Source: Conexibacter sp. CPCC 205762 (lineage in GTDB: Bacteria > Actinomycetota > Thermoleophilia > Solirubrobacterales > Solirubrobacteraceae). From it: DNA of 64,000 bases. Made by a program: the position numbers and the translations under genes. Shown in pieces: positions 26,593 through 37,000 of the stretch. The stretch lies in the NCBI RefSeq assembly GCF_030646155.1, contig NZ_JAUTDN010000004.1, positions 62,001 through 126,000 of the forward strand, in the 5' to 3' direction. A model generated the notes under the pieces. The model did not search any database, was not told the origin of the DNA, and saw only the letters and a list, made by a program, of their open reading frames with translations. Position 1 is the first letter of the stretch; each line of letters starts with the position of its first letter.

Positions 26593-27222
26593 ATGGGACC
26601 GGGTCAGGACGACGGCAGCACGCGGCGACGCCGCATCGGCGCCGCGCTCGTGCTCGCGGCGGCGGTCGTCGTGGCGATCGTCGCCCCCGGCGGCGCGCAA
26701 GGCGCGGTCGGCGCCTCGAAGGCGGACGTCGCCGCCTGCCCGGCAAGCGACGCGATGCCGGTCGCGTCGGTCTCGGACGAGCGCTCCGAGCGAGCGCTGC
26801 TGTGCCTCGTCAACCGCGAGCGGGCGCGCGCCGGCATGCGCCCGCTGCGGGCCAACCGCTGCCTCGCGCGAGCGGCCGACGCGCACGCTCGCGACATGGT
26901 CCGCGAGCACTACTTCGAGCACGACTCGCGCGACGGGACCGGCTTCGCCGAGCGGATCCTCGCGACCGGCTACGCGCCGCCCGACGCGCGCTGGACGGTC
27001 GGCGAGAACCTCGCCTGGGGCTCCGCGCCGGCCGGCGACGCCGCCTGGGTGATGGACGCCTGGATGAACAGCCGCGACCACCGTGCCAACCTGCTGCGAG
27101 CGAGCTTCCGCGACGTCGGCCTGGCGGCGGTCGCGGGCGCGCCGGTCGACGCCGACGGGCCGCGCGCGACCTGGGCGGCCGACTTCGGCATCCACGACGG
27201 CGGACGCGGCCGCTGCGGCTGA
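26593..27222 (+). CDS. Secreted CAP-domain (SCP/PR-1-like) protein
   Basis: Extracellular protein of 209 residues. It has a Tat/Sec-like N-terminus (RRRRIG, then a hydrophobic stretch ending near residue 38) and a CAP domain. The CAP signatures are LCLVNRERARAGMRPLRAN, HARDMVREHYFEHDS (with the conserved His and Glu), GENLAWG, AWMNSRDHRANLL and a final DFGIH. Bacterial CAP proteins are associated with the cell surface and some bind lipids, but no defined activity can be given. ATG 26593 is preceded by GGAGG at 12 nt, rather distant. Confidence 0.85.
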   Translation: MGPGQDDGSTRRRRIGAALVLAAAVVVAIVAPGGAQGAVGASKADVAACPASDAMPVASVSDERSERALLCLVNRERARAGMRPLRANRCLARAADAHARDMVREHYFEHDSRDGTGFAERILATGYAPPDARWTVGENLAWGSAPAGDAAWVMDAWMNSRDHRANLLRASFRDVGLAAVAGAPVDADGPRATWAADFGIHDGGRGRCG

Positions 27223-27240
27223 GTCGCCATACTAGGTCGG

Positions 27241-28086
27241 GTGACCCCCGCCAGACCTTCGGCGGAAGCATCCGACGCGCGCCTCGCCGAGGCGCTCGCG
27301 CCACTGCGCGCCGACCCGTCGCGGACGGCCGTGCTGCTCGACATCGACGGCACGCTCGCGCCGATCGTCCGCTACGCCGACGACGCCCACGTGCCCGAGC
27401 CGACGCGTTCGCTGCTGATCGAGATCGCCCGCCGCTACGGCGTCGTCGCCTGCGTCAGCGGCCGCCGCGCCTCCGACGCGCGCCGGATCGTCTCGATCGG
27501 GACGATCAGCTACATCGGCTCGCACGGCACCGAGCTGCTGAGAGCGGGCGGCATCGAGACCGTCGTCGACCCGGCGGTGCGCGACTGGGGCAGGCGGATC
27601 CAGGCGTTCGGGCGCGAGGCCGACAGCGCCGAGCTGCGGCGGCTGCGGGTGCGGATCGAGGACAAGGGCTCGATCGTCGCCTTCCACTGGCGCGGCGCGC
27701 CCGACGAGGAGGCGGCGCGCGGCGCGATCGACGCGATCGCCGGCCGCGCCGAGCAGAGCGGGCTGCGGACCCACTGGGGCCGCAAGGTGCTCGAGGTCCG
27801 TCCGCCGGTGCGGATGGACAAGGGCGCCGGCATCCTCAGCTTCCTCGAGCACGCCGAGCTGGACGCGGCGATCTACGTCGGCGACGACGTGACCGACCTC
27901 GACGCCTTCCGTGCGCTCGGCGAGCTGCTCGCCGAGGGGCGGATCAGAACCGCGCTGCGCGTCGGCGTCGCCTCCGACGAGGGCCCGAGCGAGCTGGCCG
28001 AGGAGGCCGACCTGCTCGTCGACGGGACCGACGGGGTCAGGCACCTGCTCGAGCTGCTGCTCGGCGACGCCGCGCCGGCCGCCTGA
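27241..28086 (+). CDS. otsB: Trehalose-6-phosphate phosphatase
   Basis: HAD-superfamily phosphatase releasing trehalose from trehalose-6-phosphate. The 281-residue protein has the nucleophile motif DIDGTLAP (Asp34 and Asp36), the CVSGRR motif II, GSHGTEL typical of OtsB, and the metal-binding GDDVTDLDAF motif. The otsA partner is not in the window. CATACT lies 7 nt before the GTG with no Shine-Dalgarno, suggesting a leaderless start. The next gene follows within 13 bp. Confidence 0.92.
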   Translation: MTPARPSAEASDARLAEALAPLRADPSRTAVLLDIDGTLAPIVRYADDAHVPEPTRSLLIEIARRYGVVACVSGRRASDARRIVSIGTISYIGSHGTELLRAGGIETVVDPAVRDWGRRIQAFGREADSAELRRLRVRIEDKGSIVAFHWRGAPDEEAARGAIDAIAGRAEQSGLRTHWGRKVLEVRPPVRMDKGAGILSFLEHAELDAAIYVGDDVTDLDAFRALGELLAEGRIRTALRVGVASDEGPSELAEEADLLVDGTDGVRHLLELLLGDAAPAA

Positions 28087-28099
28087 GGCGGGCCGGCCG

Positions 28100-28636
28100 A
28101 TGCGCTTCACCGACTTCCTCAAGGCGACGGTGATGACGAGCGCCGCCGCCGCGACCGTGCTCGCCGTCCTGACCGGCTTCGCCGCCGGCCGCGCCGACGA
28201 CACGCTGCTGGTGCCGTTCTCCGCCGCCTGGTGGGTCGCGGCCGGCGGCATCGGCGTGCTGCTCGGCCGCCGCGCCGACACCTCGCCGCCGATCGCGCGC
28301 TTGCTGGCCGACGCCAGATCGACCAACTCGCTGCCGGAGGTCTCGCCCGCACGCGTGCTGCTCAACCGCCTCTGGCCGCTGCTCGTCTGCACCGTCGCGG
28401 CCGGCGCGGCGGCGCTGTGGCTCCCGCAGATCGCGGCGATCGCGGCCGGCTTCGCGATCATCTGGGCGCTCTCGTGGCGGCGCCAGGACGCCGCCGTGAC
28501 GGCGATCGAGGGCCGCGACGGCGTGCGCTACTACGTCGAGCGCACCTCGCCGATGAGCGCGATCCGGCTGCTGCGCACGCCCGGCTTCCGCACGAGCGCG
28601 TGGGAGCAGCTGGAGGAGGAGCGGACGGCGCACTGA
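28100..28636 (+). CDS. Small membrane protein of unknown function
   Basis: Not recognised. The 178 residues have about four membrane helices (around 12-30, 38-56, 90-107 and 109-125) and a cytoplasmic C-terminal domain of about 50 residues (RRQDAAVTAIEGRDGVRYYVE ... TPGFRTSAWEQLEEE). The segment RYYVERTSPMSAIRLLRTPGF recalls tails of small membrane proteins in related bacteria. It lies 13 bp after otsB and is probably cotranscribed with it. A hairpin follows. Confidence 0.7.
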   Translation: MRFTDFLKATVMTSAAAATVLAVLTGFAAGRADDTLLVPFSAAWWVAAGGIGVLLGRRADTSPPIARLLADARSTNSLPEVSPARVLLNRLWPLLVCTVAAGAAALWLPQIAAIAAGFAIIWALSWRRQDAAVTAIEGRDGVRYYVERTSPMSAIRLLRTPGFRTSAWEQLEEERTAH

Positions 28637-28641
28637 CGCGC

Positions 28642-28660
28642 CCGGCGCGCGGCGCGCCGG
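28642..28660 (+). terminator. Terminator-like hairpin after the otsB operon
   Basis: CCGGCGCG-CGG-CGCGCCGG is a perfect 8-bp stem with a 3-nt loop, 6 bp after the stop of the membrane protein. No T-run follows. Confidence 0.45.
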
Positions 28661-28700
28661 CGCCGCCGCGCCGGCTCCCGTCCCGCTACGCTCGCCGACG

Positions 28701-29741
28701 ATGGCGACCGACATCCTGCTCGTCTCGCTCGGCACGACCGCCGGCTGGCGCGGCGCCGACGCGCAGCTCGCGGCCGCGATCGAGCGCGCCGGGGCGACCG
28801 TCGCGACCGTCGCCGCCGGGCCGGTGCCGCAGGTGCGGACGTTCATGGCGACCGATCTCGTGCAGGCGCGCGCCTGTCGCGCCGCCGCGCTGCGCGGGAT
28901 CGCGGAGCACGCGCCGCGCGGGCTGATCTACGCCTCCTCGACCGCCGCGCTGCTGGCGCCGCGCGCGGGCGCGATCTGGTTCGACGCACCCGCCGCCGGC
29001 AACCGCCGCGGCCGCGACGGCCTCTGGCAGCGGCCCGTCGAGCGCCGCCGCATGACCGCCGCGCCGCTGCTGCTGCCGATGAGCGAGCAGAGCCTCGCGC
29101 CGCTGCCGGCGGCGGTGCGCGCGGCGACGCCCGCGGTCGTGCTGCCAGTGCCGGTCGAGCCGTCGGCGCCCGCTGCCGTGCTCGCCGACGCCGCGCAAGC
29201 GGCCTCGCCGGCAGACGCCGCGTCCGCGCCGTCCCTCGCCCGCGACGTCGCCGCGATCGCCTACGCGGCCGACCGCGTCAAGAAGGGGCTCGACCGCATC
29301 CTCGCCGCCTGGGCGCAGGCGCGCCGGCCCGGCGAGACGCTGCTCGTCGCCGGCCAGAGCGGCCCGCTCGGCGAAGGCGCCGAGGGCACCGGCCTGCTCG
29401 CGCCGGAGGGGTACCGCGCGCTGCTGCGACGGGCGCGCGTCTTCGTCGCCGCGCCGCTGCGCGAGGATCACGGGATCGCTCAGCTGGAGGCGCTCGCCGA
29501 CGGCTGCCGGCTCGTCAGCACGCCGGCGACCGGCCCCTACCCGGCCTACGGCCTGGCGCGCGCGCTGAACCCGCGCTACGTCGGCGACGACCTCGCCGCG
29601 CAGCTGCGCGCCGCGCTCGACGACGGCGCCGCGGACGACGGCTACGCCGCCCGCGCGCGTGAGCTGCTGCTCCCCTACCGCCGCGCCAGCTTCGACGCGG
29701 CGGTCAGGGAGCGGGTGCTGCCGCTGCTGCTCGGGCGCTAG
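28701..29741 (+). CDS. Glycosyltransferase of the GT-B fold (GT4-like)
   Basis: Probable retaining glycosyltransferase of 346 residues; donor and acceptor are unknown. The N-terminal Rossmann part is short (DILLVSLGTTAGWRGADAQL). The C-terminal part carries the GT4-like sequence YAADRVKKGLDRILAAW, then APLREDHGIAQLEALADGCRLVSTPATGPYPA, equivalent to the E-x7-E nucleotide-sugar site. TACGCT lies 8 nt before the ATG with no Shine-Dalgarno. The stop codon shares the bases CTAG with the stop of the convergent giant protein. Confidence 0.78.
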   Translation: MATDILLVSLGTTAGWRGADAQLAAAIERAGATVATVAAGPVPQVRTFMATDLVQARACRAAALRGIAEHAPRGLIYASSTAALLAPRAGAIWFDAPAAGNRRGRDGLWQRPVERRRMTAAPLLLPMSEQSLAPLPAAVRAATPAVVLPVPVEPSAPAAVLADAAQAASPADAASAPSLARDVAAIAYAADRVKKGLDRILAAWAQARRPGETLLVAGQSGPLGEGAEGTGLLAPEGYRALLRRARVFVAAPLREDHGIAQLEALADGCRLVSTPATGPYPAYGLARALNPRYVGDDLAAQLRAALDDGAADDGYAARARELLLPYRRASFDAAVRERVLPLLLGR

Positions 29742-32700
29742 CGGCCGACCTTCACGGCCAGCCGCGTTCTGCCGACGACCAGCGTGTAGCGGCCGGCGGC
29801 GAGCGTGCGCGTCGCCTTCAGCGCGCCGACGCGGCCCTTGGCGTAGGTGCGGCCGTTGCGCACGAGCGCGGCCTTGGCCGTCTTCTTGACGGCCTTCTTC
29901 GCGGCCTTGCTCGCGTTCGTGTAGGTGACCGTGCATCTGACGCTGCTGCTGCCCGTGATGCGGCAGGTGACGAGCGCGTCGCGGCCTCTGTCGCCGGTGG
30001 CGCCCTTGGCGCCGGTCGCGCCGGCGTCGCCCTTGGCGCCCTTCTCGCCGGCCGGGCCGGCCGCGCCGTCGGCGCCGTTGGCGCCAGCCGCGCCGTCAGC
30101 GCCCGCGACGCCCTGCGGACCGGCGGCGCCGTCGGCGCCGGCCGGGCCGGCCGGACCGTCTCTGCCGTCGGCGCCGGGCGCGCCGTCAGCGCCCGGGGCG
30201 CCGGGGGCACCGGGAGCGCCGGTCTCGCCCTGGTCGCCCTGATCGCCCTTGTCGCCCTTCGGGAAGCCGGTCGAGCTGCCCGTGATCGTCACCGTGTGAC
30301 GCGCGTCGGCGGTGTTGTCGGCGAAGACGAGCCGCGCCGTCGAGGTCGTGTCGACCGTCGCCGGGGCGTAGCGCACGAGCAGCGTGCAGTCGGCGCCCGG
30401 GGCGATCGTCACGTCCTTGCAGCTGTTGGCCGCGACGAGGAAGTCGCCGACCGAGCCGGTCAGCGTCTCGATCCGCTTGAGCGAGATCTGCAGCGGCGCG
30501 GTGCCGGTGTTGGCGATTCTCAGCTCCTGCACCGGGCCGACCGTCGTCGCCTGCTGGACGGGGAACGAGGGCGCGGTGATCCACGCCTTCGGGCCCGGCG
30601 CGGTCGACGCCGTCACCGTGATCGTCTTCTGCGCCTTGATCGGCGCGAGGTCGTCCCCGACGCGCATCGAGTCGGCCTCGGCGGTGAGCGCGAACTGGCC
30701 CGTGCGCAGGGCCGTCAGCTGACCCGTCGCCGGGTCCAGCAGCGCGACCTTGCCGGCGTCGCGCGCCGCCTCGATCGCGTCCTCGCCGCTGCCGAGCGCC
30801 AGCTCCGAGGAGCCGCCCCAGCGGACCGAGGCGGGGTAGCGCAGCGGCACTCTGCGGGTGCCGTTGGAGACGCCGCTCGGCTGCACCAGCTCGCCGCCGA
30901 TCGGCGCGCTCGCGCCGACCTCCAGCGTGCCCGGCGCGTCGAGCGCGATCGACTGCGCGAACGGGCGCACGTCGGCGTCGAGCCAGTCGCCGTCGGCGCT
31001 CGCGGCGCCGTCGACGCTCCAGCGGACCCAGCCGGTCATGCCGCCGCGGTCGGGCGTGCCGTACGGCGACTTGCCCGACGACGGGAGCACGATGTACGGG
31101 ACGCCCTCGACGCGGTCGACGTTGACGATCTGCGCGTGGGAGCCGACCATCGCGACGCCCTTGCCACCGCTCTCGTCACGGAAGTCGGACAGCAGTCGCT
31201 CGATCAGCGAGACCTCGAGCCGGTCGCCGAGCTGCGAGGCGTCGGCCGGGTCGGGATCGTTGGTCGGGTGGTGGGCGAAGACCATCACGTCGTTGATCGA
31301 GTCGTCCGCCGCGGCTTCCGTGAGCGCCTCCTGCAGCATCGGCAGCTGCGCGTAGTCCGAGCCGCGGAACGAGCCGCGGGTCGAGTTCAGCAGCACGACG
31401 CGCGTGCCCTTGTGGTCGAACCAGCCGTACGGTCTGCCGAACTGGCTCTTCCAGGCGTCGAGGTTGTCGGTGCCGTAGGACTCGTGGTTGCCCGGCACGT
31501 AGTAGCAGGGGACCGTGTTGGCGGTCGGCGCCGGCGGGGCCGTGCCGGCCTCGACGAGGTTGCAGCCGGCCTCGGTCAGGACTCTTCTGGCGAGCTCGAC
31601 GTCGGCCTGGTAGCCGGTGTCGACGATGTCGCCGTTGAGCACGACGAAGTCCGGTCTGGTCGCGCGGATCCGCTTCATCGCGGCGGCGGTGACCGGCACC
31701 AGCTCCTGGTTGGCGGCGGTGAACTGGATGTCCGACAGCGTCGCGAACTGGAAGCGGTCGCCGCCGGTCGGCAGTCTGCCGTCGGCGTCGATGATGCGGT
31801 CGGCCTGCAGCGCCGGCTCGGCCGGCGTCTCGATCTCGCTCGGCACGTCGACCGTGAGGTCGTCGACGATCAGCGAGCCTCTGTACAGTCTCGCCGCCGC
31901 CGTCTCGATGAAGCGGACGTTGTCGACGCGGACCGGGTAGACGACGCCGGAGGTCGGCAGCGAGACCGTCACCTTCTGCCAGCCCGGGGTCGTCAGGTAG
32001 TCGCCGCGCAGGTCGAGCGTTCTGCCGGCCGTGCTCGACGAGTCGCGCAGCGAGATCGTCGGCCACTGGCCCTTGCCGTCGCTCTTGACCCACATCGACA
32101 GGCGCAGCGGCTGGCCCGGCAGCGGGATCTGCGTCAGCGCGCGGGCGCCGGCGGAGCGGGTCGCGGTCGCCTCGGTGAAGTCGTAGTCGATTCTGAGGCC
32201 TCTGCCGCTGCGGCCGCCGTCGACGACCGAGATCCCGCCCGTGGGCGAGCGGTCGTGACGGAAGGTCCAGATGCTGGGATCGTCGAAGCCGGAGACGAGC
32301 TGGGTGTCGAAGCCGACCGTGATCGGGATCTGCACCGAGCTGCCGGCGACGCTCAGCGTCAGGATCGTCGCGCCGTTGCCCTTCGGGGTGATTCTGAGGC
32401 GGTCGCCCGCCGGCTGGATCGTGACGACCGAGCGGTCGTAGTCGAACTCGACGTCGGCCGGGTCGATCGCCGCGGCGAAGCCCTCCGCGTCTCTGCCGAC
32501 GAGGTCGATCGCCGACGCGGCGCTGCTCGTGTCGGTGAACGAGAGACGGCGGCGGGACGGCTCGATCTCGGCCAGCTCGCCGAGGATTCTCACGACTCTG
32601 CTCGCCCGCAGCGTGTCGGTCGTGGCGCGGATCCGCAGCTGCCCGAAGACGTTCTCGGGCGCCTGCAGGATGCCGCCGTCGACGGAGCCCTCGTTGCTGC

Positions 32701-33973
32701 TCCAGCGCACGTCGCCGCGCGGCAGCGAGACCGGGTAGCCGTTTTCGTCAGCGGCTCTGACGCCGAAGCTGCGGTGCAGCCCCGGGAAGACGCGCGTCTC
32801 GGCGCCGGAGCTGGAGATCACCAGCTCGTCGGCGACGCCGCTGCCCTGCGCGAGGAAGATGCCGACGCCGTTGGGCGTCGCGCGCTCGCTGCCGTCGGAG
32901 GGCGTGTTGCGGATCGTCGCGTCCTGCGCGCCGAGCGGGCGCGCGACGAGCGTCGAGGAGCCGCCGCCGTCGAGGTTGATCGCGTCGTCGGCGCCGATCG
33001 ACCGCATCAGCGCGCCCATCTCGGCCAGTCTCGGCCCGAGCACCTGCGTCTGGCGGCCGTCGGCGACCGCGAGGTACATCGTCTTGCGGTCCGCGGAGAA
33101 GCCGACCGCGGTGCGGGGCGCGTTGGAGACGTCGCCCTGCGGCTGCACGACGCCGTCGGTCAGCAGGTTCTGCGCGCCGCCGATCGCGAAGCGCAGGTCG
33201 TCGACGCCGTCGCCGTTGAGGCGGTATCTGAAGTCGACGCTGTCGCCGACTCTGAGCGCGCGGATCGTCGCCGCGCCGGCCTCGCGGCCGACGAGCGCGA
33301 CCGTGTCGGCGGGCAGCGTGCCCTCGCCGGCGTTGGCCGCGTCGACCGAGACGACGACGCCGCCGGTCACGATCGCCTCGGCGCGGTCGCTGCTGGTGCC
33401 GGTCGCCAGGGCGCGCGAGTACGGGCCCCAGTTGGAGGTGAAGGCGGCGATCGAGCCGGCGCCGGCGCCGAGCGCGTCGAACGAGCGGACGGCGTGCGTC
33501 TGCCCGTCGGGGAAGGTCGCGGAGGCCTGCAGCGCGAGCGAGGTGAGCTGGCCGAGGCGGTCGTTGCTGACGCCCACGACGCTCGTCGGGTCGCCCGACT
33601 TGACGACTCTTCCGGATCTGATCGCGGGTCGCAGCGCCGCGCCGGAGTTGCCGATGTCGAAGAAGTCGCCGTTGACGCCGGCGATCGCGCCGGCGGCCTT
33701 CGCCTGCGAGCTGAGGCCGGTCGCCTGGCCGACGTGGTCGGCCATCAGCAGGTCGGTCGTGACGGCCTCCTCCTGGAGGTCGACCGACAGCACCTGGGCG
33801 TCGATCCAGCCGAACGTGTCGAGCTGCTGGAGGTGGCGCAGCTCGATGCCGGGGCCGATGCGCTCCGATCTGTCGAGCAGCGTGAGCGGATCCGCATGCG
33901 CGACGCCGGGAGCGGCGAGTGCGAACACCGCGCCGGTCGCGAGCGCCGCGCGCAGGCGGCGGGAGGAAGTCAA
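29738..33973 (-). CDS. Secreted phosphodiester glycosidase/metallophosphoesterase with collagen-like stalk
   Basis: Exported multidomain protein of 1411 residues. Order: signal peptide (1-27); NAGPA-type phosphodiester glycosidase (about 90-375) with GVNGDFFD (99-106) and NLDGGGSSTL (333-342); Ig-like strands (380-560); a jelly-roll, carbohydrate-binding-like region (560-720); calcineurin-type phosphoesterase (740-1000) with SDIQ (747-750), NGDIVD (780-785), GNHE (828-831), AHHP and GSHAQ (944-948); an ASH-like domain (about 1125-1235); Gly-X-Y collagen-like repeats (1239-1331); and a basic tail. It should cleave phosphodiester-linked sugars and then remove or cleave phosphate outside the cell, which is inference. 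The start is TTG, with AGGAGA 8 nt upstream and a good signal peptide. It lies 93 bp downstream of its paralogue. Confidence 0.85.
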   Translation of the reverse strand: MTSSRRLRAALATGAVFALAAPGVAHADPLTLLDRSERIGPGIELRHLQQLDTFGWIDAQVLSVDLQEEAVTTDLLMADHVGQATGLSSQAKAAGAIAGVNGDFFDIGNSGAALRPAIRSGRVVKSGDPTSVVGVSNDRLGQLTSLALQASATFPDGQTHAVRSFDALGAGAGSIAAFTSNWGPYSRALATGTSSDRAEAIVTGGVVVSVDAANAGEGTLPADTVALVGREAGAATIRALRVGDSVDFRYRLNGDGVDDLRFAIGGAQNLLTDGVVQPQGDVSNAPRTAVGFSADRKTMYLAVADGRQTQVLGPRLAEMGALMRSIGADDAINLDGGGSSTLVARPLGAQDATIRNTPSDGSERATPNGVGIFLAQGSGVADELVISSSGAETRVFPGLHRSFGVRAADENGYPVSLPRGDVRWSSNEGSVDGGILQAPENVFGQLRIRATTDTLRASRVVRILGELAEIEPSRRRLSFTDTSSAASAIDLVGRDAEGFAAAIDPADVEFDYDRSVVTIQPAGDRLRITPKGNGATILTLSVAGSSVQIPITVGFDTQLVSGFDDPSIWTFRHDRSPTGGISVVDGGRSGRGLRIDYDFTEATATRSAGARALTQIPLPGQPLRLSMWVKSDGKGQWPTISLRDSSSTAGRTLDLRGDYLTTPGWQKVTVSLPTSGVVYPVRVDNVRFIETAAARLYRGSLIVDDLTVDVPSEIETPAEPALQADRIIDADGRLPTGGDRFQFATLSDIQFTAANQELVPVTAAAMKRIRATRPDFVVLNGDIVDTGYQADVELARRVLTEAGCNLVEAGTAPPAPTANTVPCYYVPGNHESYGTDNLDAWKSQFGRPYGWFDHKGTRVVLLNSTRGSFRGSDYAQLPMLQEALTEAAADDSINDVMVFAHHPTNDPDPADASQLGDRLEVSLIERLLSDFRDESGGKGVAMVGSHAQIVNVDRVEGVPYIVLPSSGKSPYGTPDRGGMTGWVRWSVDGAASADGDWLDADVRPFAQSIALDAPGTLEVGASAPIGGELVQPSGVSNGTRRVPLRYPASVRWGGSSELALGSGEDAIEAARDAGKVALLDPATGQLTALRTGQFALTAEADSMRVGDDLAPIKAQKTITVTASTAPGPKAWITAPSFPVQQATTVGPVQELRIANTGTAPLQISLKRIETLTGSVGDFLVAANSCKDVTIAPGADCTLLVRYAPATVDTTSTARLVFADNTADARHTVTITGSSTGFPKGDKGDQGDQGETGAPGAPGAPGADGAPGADGRDGPAGPAGADGAAGPQGVAGADGAAGANGADGAAGPAGEKGAKGDAGATGAKGATGDRGRDALVTCRITGSSSVRCTVTYTNASKAAKKAVKKTAKAALVRNGRTYAKGRVGALKATRTLAAGRYTLVVGRTRLAVKVGR

Positions 33974-34066
33974 GATTCAGGTCTCCTGTTGCAAGGAAGG
34001 CCAGCCGCGCCGTGAGGGATCGACGACGCGGCTGACCGGGTTCACTGCTGTGCTGCGTGCGGCCGC

Positions 34067-37000
34067 TTAGCGGATCGTCACCTTGAGGGTGGTGGCGCTC
34101 TTGCCGCTGCCGACCTTCAGCGCGTAGCTGCCGCGCGTGATCTTGCGCGTCGCTCTGAGGCTGCTGACGCGGCCCTTCGCGTAGGTGCGGCCGTTGCGGA
34201 CGAGGCTCGCCTTGGCCGACGTCTTGACCGTGGCGTTCTTCGCCGAGCTTCTGCTGCTGTAGGTGACCTTGCACGTCACTCTGCTGCTTCTGACGGTGCA
34301 GGTGACGAGCGCGTCGCGGCCGGCGGCGCCCTTGTCGCCCTTGGCGCCGGCGGCACCCTGGTCGCCCTTGTCGCCCTTGGCACCGGCCGCGCCCTGCGGG
34401 CCGGTCGCGCCGTCTCTGCCGTTGGCGCCGTCAGCGCCGGCAACGCCCTGCGGGCCCTGCGCGCCGTCAGCGCCGTTGGCGCCAGCCGGCCCGGCCGCGC
34501 CGTCTCTGCCGTTGCTGCCGTCAGCGCCGGCCGGACCCTGCGGGCCGGGCTGACCGGCCTCGCCGGGCGTGCCCTGCTCGCCTCTGTCGCCCTTGTCGCC
34601 CTTCGGCAGCGTCGTCGAGGTCGCGCTCAGCGTGACCGTGTGGCGCTGCTCGGCGGTGTTGGCGGCGAAGACGAGCTTGGCCGTCGTGGTCGCGCTCTCG
34701 CGCGACGGGGCGAAGCGGACGAGCAGCGTGCAGGAGCTGCCCGGGGCGACCGTCTTGGTGGTGCAGGCGTCGTCGGCGACGATGAAGTCGCCGGCCGGGC
34801 CGTCGACCGCCTTGACGCCCTTGAGCGTCAGCTCCAGCGGCTCGTCGCCGGTGTTGGAGACCGTCACCGGCTGCGCGGCGCCGATCGTGTTGGCGAACTG
34901 GTCGGGGAACGTCGGCTGGGCGATCCAGGCCTTCGCGCCCGGCGCGGTCGAGGGCTCGACCGCGATCGTCTTCGTGGTCGTGATCGGCGCCATGTCGTCG
35001 CCGTTTCTCATCGAGTCGGCCTCGACGGTGACGTCGACGCTGCCCTCGGCGAGCGCGGTGATCTCGCCCGTGGCCGGGTCGAGGATCGCGGTCTTGTCGG
35101 CGTCACGGGCGGCCTCGACGGCCTCCTCGCCACTGCCGATCGCGAGGTTCTCGCTGCCGCTCCAGCGGAGCGAGAGCGGGTAGCGCAGCGGCACCGTGCG
35201 GGTGCCGTTGCCGACGCCGCTGGGCTGCACGAGCGTGCCGCCGAGCTGCGCCGCGCCGCCGACCTCGAGCGTCTCCGGGGTCTGCAGGTCGATCGTCTGC
35301 GCGAACGGGTGGACGTCGCCTTCCAGCCACTGGCCGGCGGCGTTCTCGTCGCTGTCGACGCCCCAGCGGACCCAGCCGGTGATGCCGCCGCGGTCAGGCG
35401 TGCCGTACGGCGCCTTGCCCGAGGACGGGAGCACGATGTAGGGGACGCCCTCCTCGCGGTGCACGTTCATGATCTGCGCGTGCGAGCCGACCATCGCGAC
35501 GCCCTTGCCGGAGTCGTCGCGGAAGCCGGACAGCATCTTCTTGACGAGCTGGACCTCGGTCCGCTCGGTCAGCTGGCTCGACTTCGTCTCGGCCGGGTCG
35601 TCGACCGGGTGATGGGCGAAGACCATCACGTTGTCGATCGCGTCGTCGGACGCGGCGTCGTCGAGCGCCTCCTGGAAGTACGGCAGCTGGTCGAAGTCCG
35701 AGCTGCGGAAGTTGCCGTACGACGAGTTCAGCGTGATGAAGCGCGTGCCCTTGTGGTCGGTGTAGCCGTAGTCTCTGCCGAACTCGGCTCTGAACGCGTC
35801 GAGCGTGCCCTGGCCGCCGGCGACGTAGGACTCGTGGTTGCCGGGGACGTAGAGGCAGGGGATCGTGCTGTCGGTCGGCTCCGGGAGGTCCTCGGTGCCG
35901 AGCGGGACGAGCTGGCAGCCGCCCTCCTCCAGCGTTCTGCGCGCCAGCGTCATGTCCTCGGGGGCGCCGAGGTCGACGATGTCGCCGTTGAGCACGACGA
36001 GGTCCGGTCTGGTGGCGCGGATCCGTCTCAGCGCCTGGATCGCGACCGGCACCATCTCCTGGTTGACGTGCGTGAACTGCACGTCGGAGAGCGTCGCGAA
36101 GGTGAAGTCCTCACCCTCCTGCAGTCTGCCGTCGGACGACAGCAGCGAGTCGGCGCGCAGCGGCGCCTGCTCGGGCAGCTCGACCTCGGACGGGACGTCC
36201 GCGGAGACCTCGCCGACGACGATCGAGCCATCTCTCTGCGCCGCGACGGTCGTCTCGATCGCCTGGAAGGTGTCGAACTTGACCGGGAACTTCGTGTCGG
36301 CCGGCATCGTGAAGACGATGTCGTTCCAGCCCGGTCTGACCGGGTTGCCGTAGAGCGACTTGTAGGTGCCGTCCGACTGGCGGAAGGAGCCGTAGGAGAG
36401 CGTCAGCGTCTGCGTCGACTTGACTCTGACGTGGACTCTCAGCGGCGCGCCCGGCAGCTCGAACTGGCCGATCGTGCCGTTGGAGGTGACGCCGATGTTG
36501 CGGCCGGCTCTGTAGTCGACCTTGACACCCTCGGCGGTGTCGGTGATCGACGTCATGATGCCGCTGGTGCCCGTGAACTTCCAGAGGGCGTTGCCGATCG
36601 GGTTTCTCGTCAGCAGGTAGCTGTCGGTGATCGTCTGGACGCCGACGGAGATCGGCAGCTGCACGCTCTCGCCGTTGACCGAGATCGTCAGCAGCGTGCC
36701 GGCGTTGGTCAGCGGGGTGATTCTGAGACCGCTGCCGGAGGGCGTGATCTTGACGACCGAGTCGTCGTAGTCGAGCTCCAGGTCCGACGACTCGACCGGG
36801 GCGGTGAAGCCCTCGGCGTCGCGGCCGGTGACCGTCAGCTGCTGCGCGAACTGCGCGCCGGTCTCGGAGAACGAGAGGCGCTGCGAGGACAGCTCCAGCG
36901 AGTTGAGCGCGCCGAGCACTCTGACCGGCAGCTCCTGCTGGGCGCCGTCGGTCGTCGCGCGGACGCGGATGTGGCCGAAGACGTCCTCGGGGGCCTTCAG

